A stretch of DNA of 64,000 nucleotides from Tessaracoccus coleopterorum (GTDB lineage: Bacteria > Actinomycetota > Actinomycetes > Propionibacteriales > Propionibacteriaceae): positions 3,286,001-3,350,000 of the forward strand of contig NZ_JAANIJ010000001.1 of NCBI RefSeq assembly GCF_011174705.1. The letters run 5' to 3'. Positions 7,554-16,993 of the stretch are shown piece by piece. Position 1 is the first letter of the stretch. Each line of letters opens with the position of its first letter. The position numbers were made by a program, and so were the translations under genes. The notes below the pieces were generated by a model that saw only the letters and a list, made by a program, of their open reading frames with translations, was not told where the DNA came from and ran no database searches.

Positions 7554-9179
7554 TCAGGCGAGGGCCGCGTCGACGAGCGTGCGGGCCGCGGCCTGCACCT
7601 CGGTGAGGTGGTCGGCGCCCTTGAGGGACTCCGCATAGATCTTGTACTTGTCCTCGGTGCCGGAGGGCCGAGCCGCGAACCAGGCGCTGTCCGTGGTCAC
7701 CTTGATGCCGCCGATCGCGGCGCCGTTGCCCGGAGCATGCGAAAGGACGGCGGTGATCGGCTCACCCGCCAGCTCGGTCACGGTCACGTCGTCGGAACTC
7801 AGCTTCGCAAGGCGCGCCTTCTGGGCGCGGTCGGCGTCGGCGTCGACCCGGGCGTAGTACGAGCGCCCGAACTCGGCCTCCAGCTCTGCGTAGTGCTGGC
7901 TCGGGGTCTTCCCGGTCACGGCGAGGATCTCGGAGGCAAGCAGGGCGAGCAGGATGCCGTCCTTGTCGGTGGTCCAGGTGCGGCCGGCCAACGTCAGGAA
8001 CGACGCGCCCGCCGACTCCTCGCCGCCGAAGCCGATGGAACCGTCGGTGAGCCCGGGAACGAACCACTTGAACCCTACGGGCACCTCGACGAGGCGGCGC
8101 CCGAGCTTCGCTGCGACCTTGTCGATCAGCGACGATGACACGAGCGTCTTGCCGACGCCGGCGTCCGCGGCCCAACCGGGCCGGTTGGCGAACAGGTAGT
8201 TGATGGCGACCGCGAGGTACGCGTTCGGGTTCATCAGGCCCGCGTCGGGCGTGACGATGCCGTGCCGGTCGGAGTCGGCGTCGTTCCCGGTCGCGATCGA
8301 GTAGCCGGAGCGCTGCTGCACCAGCGAGGCCATCGCGTTGGGCGAGGAGCAGTCCATCCGGATCTTGCCGTCTGTGTCGAGGGTCATGAAGCGCCAGGTC
8401 GGGTCGACCGTCGGGTTCACGACGTCGATGGGGAGGCCCTGCTCGGCGAGGAACTGCCAGTACTGCACCGAGGCTCCACCCATCGGGTCGGCGCCGTGCC
8501 GGAGGCCCGAGCCGCGGATGGCATCGAGGTTCAGCACGAGCGAGAGCTCGTTGCAGTACGGGGTCCGGTAGTCGTAGCGGCCCACCTCACCGGCGATCTG
8601 CCCGTACGGGCGTCGGACGATGGACCGGTAGCCTCCGAGCAGTTCGTTGGCCCGCGCCGCGATCACCGAGGTGGCGTCCGTGTCGGCCGGGCCGCCGTTG
8701 GGCGGGTTGTACTTGAAGCCGCCGTCGCGCGGCGGGTTGTGCGAAGGGGTGACGACGATGCCGTCGGCGAGCGCGTCGGCGCGGCCGTCGTTGTAGCGGA
8801 TGATCGCGCGGGACACGGCCGGGGTCGGCGTGAACTCGTCCTCGCGCTCCGCGAGGACCTCGACACCGTTGGCGTGGAGCACCTCGATGGCCGTCTTCCA
8901 GGCGGGAAGCGACAGGGCGTGGGTGTCCTTGCCGATGAACAGCGGGCCGGTGGTGCCCTGCGCGGCCCGGTACTCGACGATCGCCTGCGTGGTGGCCGCG
9001 ATGTGCGCCTCGTTGAACGCGGTGTCGAGGCTGGAGCCGCGGTGCCCGGACGTACCGAAGACGACCTGCTGGTCGGGGTTGGAGGGATCGGGAACCAGGT
9101 CGTAGTAGGCGGCGGTTACCGCGTCCACGTCGATCAGATCGGAATCCTGTGCCGGTAGGCCGGCGCGCTCATGTGCCAT
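7554..9179 (-). CDS. pgm: phosphoglucomutase (alpha-D-glucose specific)
   Basis: This intact protein of 541 residues interconverts glucose 1-phosphate and glucose 6-phosphate, linking glycolysis to the glycogen genes nearby. VVFGTSGHRGSS is the N-terminal substrate loop. GIVVTPSHNPPRDGG contains the phospho-serine (TPSHNP), and GNDADSDRHGIV is the metal-binding loop. GFGGEESAGASFL is the sugar-specificity loop, and ARPSGTEDKYKIY the phosphate-binding loop. Length and order fit the Pgm-type enzyme rather than ManB/GlmM. The ATG at 9179 is chosen because a TAGGAT element lies 7 bases upstream; the open frame runs further up but has no better start. It is divergent from the YbbN-like gene. Confidence 0.95.
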   Translation of the reverse strand: MAHERAGLPAQDSDLIDVDAVTAAYYDLVPDPSNPDQQVVFGTSGHRGSSLDTAFNEAHIAATTQAIVEYRAAQGTTGPLFIGKDTHALSLPAWKTAIEVLHANGVEVLAEREDEFTPTPAVSRAIIRYNDGRADALADGIVVTPSHNPPRDGGFKYNPPNGGPADTDATSVIAARANELLGGYRSIVRRPYGQIAGEVGRYDYRTPYCNELSLVLNLDAIRGSGLRHGADPMGGASVQYWQFLAEQGLPIDVVNPTVDPTWRFMTLDTDGKIRMDCSSPNAMASLVQQRSGYSIATGNDADSDRHGIVTPDAGLMNPNAYLAVAINYLFANRPGWAADAGVGKTLVSSSLIDKVAAKLGRRLVEVPVGFKWFVPGLTDGSIGFGGEESAGASFLTLAGRTWTTDKDGILLALLASEILAVTGKTPSQHYAELEAEFGRSYYARVDADADRAQKARLAKLSSDDVTVTELAGEPITAVLSHAPGNGAAIGGIKVTTDSAWFAARPSGTEDKYKIYAESLKGADHLTEVQAAARTLVDAALA

Positions 9180-9186
9180 GGGCCCC

Positions 9187-9192
9187 ATCCTA
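9187..9192 (-). promoter_or_regulatory. -10 element of pgm, leaderless configuration
   Basis: TAGGAT on the minus strand is followed by GGGGCCC and then the ATG of pgm. There is no ribosome binding site. Confidence 0.5.
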
Positions 9193-9226
9193 TGGCCGTC
9201 CGGTTGAAGCCACGCGGACACCCGGC

Positions 9227-9232
9227 CAAGAT
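9227..9232 (+). promoter_or_regulatory. -10 element of the YbbN-like gene, leaderless configuration
   Basis: CAAGAT lies 7 bases before the ATG at 9240 and no ribosome binding site is present. It forms a divergent promoter pair with that of pgm within about 60 bases. Confidence 0.4.
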
Positions 9233-9239
9233 AGAGCCC

Positions 9240-10143
9240 ATGACCGATGCGAACTTCAGCCGCCCAGGCGCCGTCGACCTCTCCTCCCTCGGCGGGAGTG
9301 CGGCAGCCGCACCCTCCAACGGTGGGTATGTCACCACCCTCACCGAGGCCGACTTCCAGGCCGTGGCCAGCAGGTCGCTCCAGCACCCCGTCATCGTGGA
9401 GTTCCACTCGCCACGCGACCCGGCGGGGCAGGCCGTCTCCGATGCGCTCGCCGACCTCGTCAACGCCGCAGGTGGCCGGTTCCTGCTTGCCCGCGTGGAT
9501 GTCGACGCCGAGCCGCGCCTCGCGCAGGCACTGGGCGTGCAGGCCGTGCCGACGGTGGTGGCGCTGATCGGCGGCCAGATGGCCCCGCTGTTCCAGGGCA
9601 CGCAGTCGCGCGAGGAGATCTCCGCTGTGCTCGACCAGGTGGCCCAGCTCGCCGTCGCCAACGGCATGACGGGCCGGGCGGAGCCGGTCGCGGGGCCCCC
9701 GCGGTGGGCGACGAGTCCGCCGTCCCCGCAGCCAACCCCGCTTCGAGAAGGCCGACGCCGCGCTCGAGGCCGGTGACTTCGCGCGCGCCGTCGAGGAGTT
9801 CGATGCCCTCCTGAAGGAGACCCCGAGCGACCCGGAGGTCATCGCGGGGCGCGCCCAGGCGGCGCTGCTCGACCGGAGCAGGTCGTTCGACGCCCCCGCG
9901 ATCGTGCGGGCCGCTGCCGAGCGTCCTGACGACGTGGCCGCGCAGTTCGACGCCGCTGACCTCGAGATCATCAACGGCCGCTACGAGGAGGCCCTCGACC
10001 GCCTCCTCGGGCTTGCCGCCGAGCTGCCCGCGGACGAGCGCGACCCCGTCCGGCTCCGCCTCCTCGAACTGTTCGAGGTGATCGGGCGCACGGACAAGGT
10101 CGTGCTCAAGGCGCGCCGGAGGCTCGCCACCGTCCTGTTCTGA
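9240..10143 (+). CDS. YbbN-like thioredoxin-fold/TPR co-chaperone (frame broken)
   Basis: The protein has about 300 residues. An N-terminal thioredoxin fold (TEADFQAVASRSLQHPVIVE, then RFLLARVDVDAEPRLAQALG and QAVPTVVALIGGQ) is followed by a TPR-like helical half. That half includes FEKADAALEAGDFARAVEEF, EVIAGRAQAALLDR and the end RTDKVVLKARRRLATVLF. This is the layout of YbbN/CnoX, which holds unfolded proteins for chaperones. The active-site Cys pair is absent: the position normally WCxxC reads FHSPRDPAGQ, so it should be redox-inactive. The frame breaks near 9703 and near 9738, both in C runs. A -10 element sits 7 bases before the ATG. Confidence 0.85.
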
Positions 10144-10157
10144 GCCGCCTACCCGCG

Positions 10158-11249
10158 TCAGCGGTCGACCCGGGCCGCACCGCCGCCCGCCACCTTGAGC
10201 ACCTCGGCCAGGGTGGCCATGGAGGTGTCGCCGGGGTCGTCATGGCCAGCGCCCCGTGTGCCGCCCCGTACCCGACGGCGACCTCGAGGGCTGCCCGGTG
10301 ATGAGGCCGTAGATCAGGCCGCTGGCGAAGGAATCCCCGCCGCCGACCCGGTCGAAGATCTCCAGGTCCCGCTGCGGGGCCTGGACGAGCCCCTCCGTCC
10401 TCGACCAGGCGAGCGCCGACCAGCCGTTGCGCGAGGCGCTCTCGACGGTGCGGAGCGTGGTGCCGACGACCTGGATGCCGGGGAAGTCCGCGGCGACCCG
10501 CTCGATCATCCGCGCGTAGCTGTCGGTGGGAGGCTGCTGAGGTTCTCGTCGACTCCCTCGACCTCGAACCCGAGGGCGGCGGTGAAGTCCTCCTCGTTGC
10601 CGATCATCACATCGACGAGCTCAGCGAGGCCGCGGTTGACGCGCTGGGCCTCCGCCTGGCCACCCAGCGTCCGCCACAGGGAGGGGCGGTAGTTCAGGTC
10701 GTATGAGATGACGGTGCCGTGTTCGCGGGCCTTGTCCATCACGGCGCGGGCGGTGACGGCGGCCTGTTCCGAGAGTGCCGCGTAGATGCCGCCGGTGTGC
10801 AGCCAGCGCACCCCGAGCGTGCCGAAAAGGTGGTCGAGGTCCAGGTCGGAGGGCAGCATCTGCGAGATCGCCGTGTGCCCCTGTCCGAGGTGCCGACCGC
10901 GCCGCGCACCCGTAACCCCGTTCCGTGAAGTTGAGCCCGTTGCGGGCGTCGCGGCCGATGCCGTCGAATGCGCGCCAGTGCATGTGCGACAGGTCGACGC
11001 CACCGGCCATCATGAGCTCGGCGATCAGTGCCCCGACCTCGTTGTCCACCAGCGAGGTGAGGACCGCCGAGCGCAGCCCGAAGACCTTCCGCAGCCCACG
11101 CACGACGTTGTACTCACCGCCGCCCTCCCAGGCATGGAAGGTGCGGGCGGTCCGCGTCCGGGCGTCGCCGGGATCGAGGCGCAGCATCACCTCCCGAGGC
11201 TGACGGCGTCGTAGGCGCATTCGGAGGCGGGGCGCAGGGCGAGTGTCAT
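10158..11249 (-). CDS. kdgK: 2-keto-3-deoxygluconate kinase, PfkB family (frame broken)
   Basis: This is a PfkB/ribokinase-family sugar kinase of about 363 aa, assigned to 2-keto-3-deoxygluconate because it follows the KDPG aldolase gene. Visible motifs are LGEVMLRLDPGD at the N-terminus, WEGGGEYNVVRGLRKVFG, NGLNFTERGYG, VISYDLNYRPSLW, MIGNEEDF and the catalytic RVGGGDSFASGLIYGLI (GxGD Asp). It converts KDG to KDPG in a semi-phosphorylative Entner-Doudoroff route. The frame breaks near 11196, 10920, 10882, 10532, 10290 and 10237, all at G or C runs. The ATG overlaps the aldolase stop (ATGA). It is the last gene of the cluster and converges on the YbbN-like gene. Confidence 0.85.
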
Positions 11250-11899
11250 GATGCTCCGTCGTGGTTGAGGGTGGAGAGGGAGGAGACGGGGGCCACGGCC
11301 TCCGCGCACAGCGACGCGATCCGCTCGGTGTCGCCGGCGTCGATGGCGGCCGAGGGCACCATCCAGGAGCCGCCGACTGCTGCGACCTGCGGGAGCGCCA
11401 GGTATTGACCCACGTTGGCCGGGCCGATGCCGCCGGTGGGGATGAAGCTGAGCCCGCCGAAGACCGAGCCGAGAGCCTTCAGCGCGGCAGCGCCCCGACG
11501 ATGGAGGCGGGGAAGAACTTCACGTGGGTCAGCCCGAGCGACAGGGCCCGCATGATCTCGGTCGCGGTGACCGCCCCGGCACCACGGGCACCCCCTGCGC
11601 GTCCGCGAACCGGACGACATCCTCGTCGAGGCCGGGGGAGACCAGGAACCGGGCGCCCGCGGCGAGCGCGTCGCGCGCCTGTGCCGCGTTGAACACCGAG
11701 CCCGCACCGACGAGGAGGTCCTCGCGGCCGGCGATGGCGGCGATGGCGTCGAGGGCAGCGGGGGTGCGCAGCGTGACCTCCGCGACCGGCAGCCCACCGG
11801 CCACGAGCGCCTCGGCGAGGCCGGCGGCGCGTTGCGCATCGTTGATCACGACGACGGGATGAGGCGGTACCTGGTGAGGTCGGCCATGGTGATGCTCAT
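11246..11899 (-). CDS. eda: KDPG aldolase (frame broken)
   Basis: This TIM-barrel class I aldolase of about 217 aa cleaves 2-keto-3-deoxy-6-phosphogluconate to pyruvate and glyceraldehyde 3-phosphate. The reconstructed sequence contains VVVINDAQRAAGLAEALVAG, LPVAEVTLRTPAALDAI, LLVGAGSVFNAAQARDALAA and ARFLVSPGLDEDV. The Schiff-base Lys motif is VKFFPAS, and the phosphate site is FIPTGGIGPANVGQYLA. The frame breaks near 11862, 11583 and 11494. Both ends overlap neighbours by ATGA: lactonase upstream and kinase downstream. It catalyses the last step of the cluster's predicted pathway. Confidence 0.9.
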
Positions 11900-12920
11900 G
11901 CGGACTCCTGGGTTGAGGCGAGGACGGAGGACGGGGAGGGAACGGCCGCCCGGCCGACGACCTCCCCGGTGGGGCGAGGGCCACGACAGCGTGGCCCTCC
12001 TGGAGCGCGACGACGAGCCAGCCGTCGACGAGCGCGTGGTGCCGTGGGCAGCCGCCCGGCAGGTCGAAGGTGTGCCCGGGGGTGAGCGTGAGGCCGACCA
12101 TGAGGTGTTCCCTGATGCGGGAGCAGCCACGGCACCCGACGAGGATGCTGTCGCCGTGGCAGGTGACGTGCGCCAGCGCAGGTGTGGCGCAGTCACACGC
12201 CGGGAACGAGCCGACGGGGACGGCGGTGGCCGTGGCGGCGTCCCACCGTGCGACGTGCAACCGGCCGTCCAGTTCGCCCGCGATCACGAGCGCGGCGCCG
12301 TCGTCGGTGAACACGGCGTGGCGCGGGCCGCTGCCCGGAGGAAGCGTCGCCGCCACCCCCGCGGGATGAGCCGTCCGGTCTCCGGGTCGGGCCGCATGCG
12401 CCACACGGTGTCACTGCCGAGGTCGTTGACGAGCAGGACCTCCCCACCGGGGCGGGGTAGGCCTGGTGCGCGTGCGGTCCCTCCTGGCGCGCTGCGAGAG
12501 GACCGTGCCCGGAGAACCTGTGGAGTTCACCTTCTGTCAGGGGGCCCGCCGGCAGGACCGCGACGGAGCCTCCGGTGTAGTTGCTGGCCACCACCGCGCC
12601 CAGCGTCGGCAGGTAGACGACGTGGCACGGATGCCTGCCGCCGGAGCCCGCGGCGGCCACGGGGACGAGGCCGCCGTCGGCGACAGCCCAGGCTGTCACC
12701 TGGCCGTCGGAGCCCTCCTCCTCGTTGGCCGCGAACAGCCGGGTCGGGGTCTGCCCCTCGCACAGGAACGACGGCGCGGGCGTGACGACCACCAGCTCCG
12801 CGTCGCCCAGCACGCCGGTGCGGGATCGAGGCTGATCCGCCAGATGCCCTCACCGAGGCCCGTCGGGGTGCCCTGCCCGGCCGCCGGGTAGGTCCCCACC
12901 CAGAGGGTCCTACCGGTCAT
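11896..12920 (-). CDS. beta-propeller lactonase, 6-phosphogluconolactonase-like (frame broken)
   Basis: The product is a seven-bladed beta-propeller lactonase (PF10282 type) of about 341 aa. Visible pieces are TLWVGTYPAAGQGTPTGLGEGI at the start, LFAANEEEGSDGQVTAWAV, RHPCHVVYLPTLGAVVASNY, TGGSVAVLPAGPL and GPHAHQAYPAP. GPRHAVFTDDGAALVIAGE and CPRHHALVDGWLVVALQEG follow further on. Inside a sugar-acid cluster it most likely opens an aldonolactone made by the neighbouring SDR; phosphogluconolactone is the alternative substrate. The frame breaks near 12817, 12455, 12365 and 11972. The ATG overlaps the uxuA stop, and the stop overlaps the aldolase start (both ATGA). Confidence 0.8.
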
Positions 12921-13950
12921 GGCGTCGGCTCCGCGGCAGGGTGCCCGTAGACGGAGTGCAGGATGCCCCGGATGTAGCCGAGCGCGAACACCCTCCCGAG
13001 CACGCTGTACCCGGGCCGGTCGTTGTCCTCACCGAACATGGTGGGGACGTGGTCCGGGCGGAGCGGACCGGAGAACCCGATCTCCCGGTATGCCTCCATG
13101 CACGCGACCATGTCGGTCTGGCCGTCGTCGTGGAACGTCTCGACGAAGGATTCGGCGGTGCCGCGCACATCCCGGTAGTGGATGAACGCGATGCGGTCCC
13201 CGAACTCCCGGATGGTGCCGGGCAGGTCGTCGGTCATCAGCGCGAAGTTCCCCTGGCAGAACGTCACCGCGTTGGAGCGCGAGTCGGACATGTCCAGCAG
13301 CCTGCGGTACCCGTCGATCGAGCTCGCGATGCGGGGCAGCGACCGGACGGTTGCGATGGGCGGATCGTCGGGATGGAGCGCCAGCCGCACGCCCGCCTCC
13401 TCCGCCTCGGGCAGCACCGCGTCGAGGAAGTACCGCAGCGCCCCCACAGCGACTCGTGCGTGACCTCGCCCTTCTCGACGAGCGGGCCGAGATCCTCGGC
13501 GGCCTGCAGCGAGAACCCGGTCACGAGGGCGCCGCCCCGGGTAGGGATGGCGATGTCGGTGCGGGCCCAGCTGGAAAGGGCCATCCAGTTGTAGCAGAGG
13601 ACCGGGATCGACAGCTCGCCCATCGCCCGGATCTGGGTGATCACACGCTCGATCTCCTGGTCGCGACCCTCGAGCCCGAGCCTGGTCCGGTCCATCGGTG
13701 CCGTGTCCTCGATGGCGGCGAGCCGGAAGCCGTGCTCCGCGAAGACCGCCTGATCGTGCCGGATCGCCTCGAGGCCCCACGGTTCCGCGTGGGCGTCGAC
13801 GGCGACGCTGCCCAGCCCGAGGGACTTGAACATGCGGTCCTCCTGCTCGGCACCCCTCAGGAACGACACCACGTCGTTGACGCCCGACTGCTTCAGGAGC
13901 GCCCACCAGGGCTGCGGCCGCGGGCTGAGAATCTCTGCGAGGTTGATCAT
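12917..13950 (-). CDS. uxuA: D-mannonate dehydratase (frame broken)
   Basis: This TIM-barrel dehydratase of about 344 aa converts D-mannonate to 2-keto-3-deoxygluconate. Recognisable parts are QPWWALLKQSGVNDVVSFL at the N-terminus, IPVLCYNWMALSSWARTDI, RLALHPDDPPIATVRSLPRI (HPDDPP metal region), NAVTFCQGNFALMTDDLPG, RIAFIHYRDVRGTAESFVET, FHDDGQTDMVACMEAYREIG and RPDHVPTMFGED. These match UxuA throughout. The frame breaks once near 13441. The start codon follows the SDR stop directly (TAG ATG), and the stop overlaps the lactonase start. No uronate isomerase gene (uxaC) is nearby, which matters for deciding where mannonate comes from. Confidence 0.92.
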
Positions 13951-14731
13951 CTAGTTCTCCTCTGGGGTGTCGGGAAGTGGCATGCGGTACCGCACGACGT
14001 GGTGGGAGTACCCACCGTCGACGGTGAGGGTGGCACCGGTGATGTAGCGTGCCTCGTCGGAGGCGAGGAAGACGACCGGACCCGCGACATCCTCGACGCC
14101 ACCGACGTGACCGAGCGGGATCCATTCCGCGAACCTGTCGCGCCCGATCGTGTCGAGCACGTCCCGGTTCATCTCGGTCTCGATGGCGCCGGGTGCCACG
14201 ACATTGGCCCGGATCCCGAAGGGGCCGAGCTCGACGGCGAGGGTCCGGGTGAACTGCTCGAGGCCCGCCTTCGCCGCGCCGTAGACCGAGTTCGCCCATG
14301 CGGGGACCGCCCGTGGATCGACGAGATGTTGATCACCGACGGGGACACGCCTTTCCTCAGCGCGGGCACCAGCCGGTTGGTCAGCAGGATGGGGGCCTCG
14401 AGATCGACCTTCAACTGGGTGGCCACGGCCGCCGGGTCGAGGTTGCCGACCGTGGTCAGGATCTCCATGCCCGCGTTGTTGACCAGGATGTCGAGCGCGG
14501 GGAAGCGCCCGAGCACCGCGGAGGCGAACGCGTCGATGCCGCGGAGATCGGCGAGGTCGGCCGCCAGGAAGGTGAAGCCGTGCTCATCGGCGAACCGCCT
14601 GCCGGATGCGTCCCCGCGCCCGTGCACGATCACCTCCGCTCCCTCGTGGGAGAGTGCGACCGCGATGGCCGCACCGATCCGCGGGTACCGCCCGTCACGA
14701 GCGCCCGACGCCCGGCCAGCCGTTGCGTCAT
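13951..14731 (-). CDS. SDR-family oxidoreductase, probable sugar/sugar-acid dehydrogenase (frame broken)
   Basis: This is a classical short-chain dehydrogenase of about 259 aa. Features are the NAD(P) glycine motif GTRGIGAA, NNAG near residue 90, the catalytic set INISSIHG plus VYGAAKAGLEQF (Ser, Tyr, Lys) and the C-terminal FLASDEARYITGATLTVDGG. The frame breaks near 14685 and near 14312, both in G/C runs. It lies between the DUF5054 gene (ATGA overlap) and uxuA (no gap). Two roles fit: oxidising an aldose to its lactone, using the neighbouring lactonase, or interconverting fructuronate and mannonate as the SDR-type UxuB of Gram-positives does. The sequence alone does not decide. Confidence 0.85.
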
Positions 14732-16877
14732 GCGGACGCCCCGTCAGGGGCCGAGAGCGTGATGCGGAAGCGGAACTGCATGTCTCCGCCGTACCACTGG
14801 GGAAATGCCGTTCCCCACAGGTTGTTGTAGAGCGCGAAGTGCATGCCTCCCTCCAGCGGGAGGCGGTCCCTGTGGAACTGGAGCAGGCCTCGGGTGCCGG
14901 GCGCGACGAGGTGGGCGTCGAGGGAGTCGATCGCCACCCCGCCCGCACCGTCGGTGTACGTGATGCCGCGCCCGATGCCGTGCAGGTGCCTTCCGCCGTC
15001 TTCGACGACGTCGTCGGGATGGATGGATTGGCCGACCTTGTCCATGGCCCAGCCGTCCCTCCGGGTGCCTGCGAGCGGGAACGAGAGCCAGAGGGCCTCG
15101 GGCGACGGTTGGGCGTCTTGTCGCTGATCCAGACGCGCACGTCCACCGCGGCCTCACCCGGCACCGGAAGGTAGGAGACGGCGACCCGACCCGGCCAGGC
15201 GGTGAGGGGGTCGTCGGCGCCCTCGGGTGCCGAGAGCTCGGCGAAGACACCGTCCTGCCACCGGCGTGCGGCCGCGGCTGGGGCGACCCTGTCGACGTGC
15301 CGCGCGCCGTACCGGTCGAGGCCGGGCTTGCCGAAGTCGTTGGCGGCGAAGGCCGAGTGGTTGTACGTGGCCGAGTAGCGCGCGTAGTCGTCGACGTCAT
15401 ATCCGACATAGCTGAAGACGGAGGTGCCGTCGGGGGAGGCCCACTGCCTTCCGGTGCGCAGATCGACCAGGGAGGAGAGTGCCCCGGTGGCAGGGTCGAT
15501 GCGCAGCGACACGAGGTCGTTGGCGGCCTCGAGGGACTCCTCGGCATCCTCCACGTCGGGGAACGGGGCGTGCATCGCGTCGAGCACCGCGGCCGCCTGA
15601 GAGGCGAGGGGCCCAGGGAGGACGGCGACCGCCTCCCGCGGGCGTCGCCGCTTCGTGGCCCACTCGGTGTCGACCGCCCGGTAGGGGTCCCGGTCGGTGC
15701 GGGCGGTGGCGAGTTCCGCCGGGGCGTAGGTGTCCCAGGAGCGCAGGTAGGCAGACGTGCTGAGTCCCCAGTTGTGCTCGGGGGCGGGGATGAGTTCCTC
15801 CAGCAGGGCGAGGTCCTCGGTGGAGCCGAGCTCGAGGCTGCCGTCCTCCAGCCAGCCCGAGCGCAGCCGCAGCACCTCCCGCAGGTCGGCGCTCTTGCGG
15901 GGATCGGACCCGGTCCCGTACATCCAGGTGTCGCCGATCTCCCGGGTCTCGACGGGCAGCGTGGCGGTCGACGCGGCGATCGCGTCACCGATCTCGGAGA
16001 GGTTCGTGGCGCGGACCTCCGCATTGGGGAACTTGCGCCGCAGGCTCGCGTAGGCGTGCCGGATCGACTCGGGGAGTGCGGGCCGGTGTTGTCGCCGTGG
16101 ACGCGCATCGACACGGCGAGGGGGCCCCGGGGATGCGCACGGTGCTGCCGTAGGCGGCGAGGTCATGGTAGAGAACGGTGAGCTCGCGGCCCTGCTGGTC
16201 GCGCCACCGGAACAGGTTGCTGGTGGGTGCATTGAGGCCCTCGGTGGCGAGCCGGGAGAGTTCGGCTTCGGGGTGCCCTGATCCTGGTGGACCGGCTCGC
16301 CCGCGTTCCAGCGCACCGAGTCCGGATCGGGCACGTCGGCGGTCGAGGCCGGAAGGCCCCTCCGGGGCGTGTGGGACCTGCGGGGACCTGCATCCGGGGT
16401 TCACGCCGATGTCGAGGAAGGTGACGCCGGCGTCGGCGAGCGGTCCGATCAGCCCTCGGGTGTGTCCGGGCACGTCGGTGAGGCGCGCGGCGGTGGTCAC
16501 CTTGCCGAAGCGCTCGTCGAGCCACCGGCTGAAACCGAGGGAACCCGCGATGCTCGACTCATCGAGGAGCTCCGTGTACCAGGTGAAGGGCAGGGCGTGC
16601 CAGGCGAGATCGCCTGCCACGATGGCCTCCTCGGCGCGGCGGCGGGCCGAGACATCGGGTTGGTTCAGGTGTCGGTAGAGCAGCCAGGCCGGTACGGTCC
16701 AGACGAACCGGTCCTCACCTTCGGCGCGGAGTCGGGCCGCCGTCTCGATGGCCCGGGGAGATGCGTCAGGTGGTAGTCGCGCATGACGTTGGCCTCCGTG
16801 TCGGTGTAGCCGACATCCAGGTGGCACTTGAACATCATGAGGACCTGCTCGACGGACTCGTCGGATACTTCCTTCAT
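14728..16877 (-). CDS. DUF5054 protein, probable GH38-like glycosidase (frame broken)
   Basis: This large protein of about 716 aa starts near VLMMFKCHLDVGYTDTEANV, a motif I associate with DUF5054. Its HxD resembles the zinc-binding start of GH38 alpha-mannosidases. Further stretches are FVWTVPAWLLYRHL, WHALPFTWYTELLD, DVPGHTRGLIGPLADAGV, VTFLDIGVNP, NLFRWRDQQGRELTVLYHDL, HNWGLSTSAYLRSWDTY and the beta-rich C-terminal half AANDFGKPGLDRYGARHVDR, FPQWYGGDMQFRFRITLSAP. There is no signal peptide, so it should act on an imported substrate. The frame breaks at several places, near 16762, 16375, 16278, 16120 and 15100. The ATG at 16877 is the best start, but its ribosome binding site is weak. Function is inferred from fold resemblance and context. 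Confidence 0.7.
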
Positions 16878-16950
16878 CGGACTCTGCTCTCTCGTGGGAG
16901 GGTGTTGGGGATATGACCCGGTGACCTCGGTGTCGGACCGGGAGTGGAGG

Positions 16951-16980
16951 GTCCGGGGTGGCGTCGGTGCCACCCCGGAC
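16951..16980 (-). terminator. intra-cluster hairpin between rraA-like gene and DUF5054 gene
   Basis: GTCCGGGGTGGC (16951-16962) pairs perfectly with 16969-16980 around a 6-base loop. It lies 14 bases after the rraA-like stop on the minus strand. Because genes on both sides belong to the same pathway, it may act as a partial terminator or mRNA stabiliser that sets different levels for importer and enzymes. Confidence 0.6.
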
Positions 16981-16993
16981 GGTTCGGGGAGTG

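Noticed and set aside
13351-15174. Long plus-strand frame (607 codons) opposite uxuA, SDR and DUF5054 genes
   Set aside because: It has no recognisable motif and covers three genes with clear minus-strand family signatures, so it is a shadow of GC-rich coding sequence.
14169-16334. Single long minus-strand frame joining SDR and DUF5054 parts, suggesting a fusion protein
   Set aside because: The apparent fusion comes from frame breaks; an ATGA stop/start junction at 14728-14731 separates two ordinary proteins.
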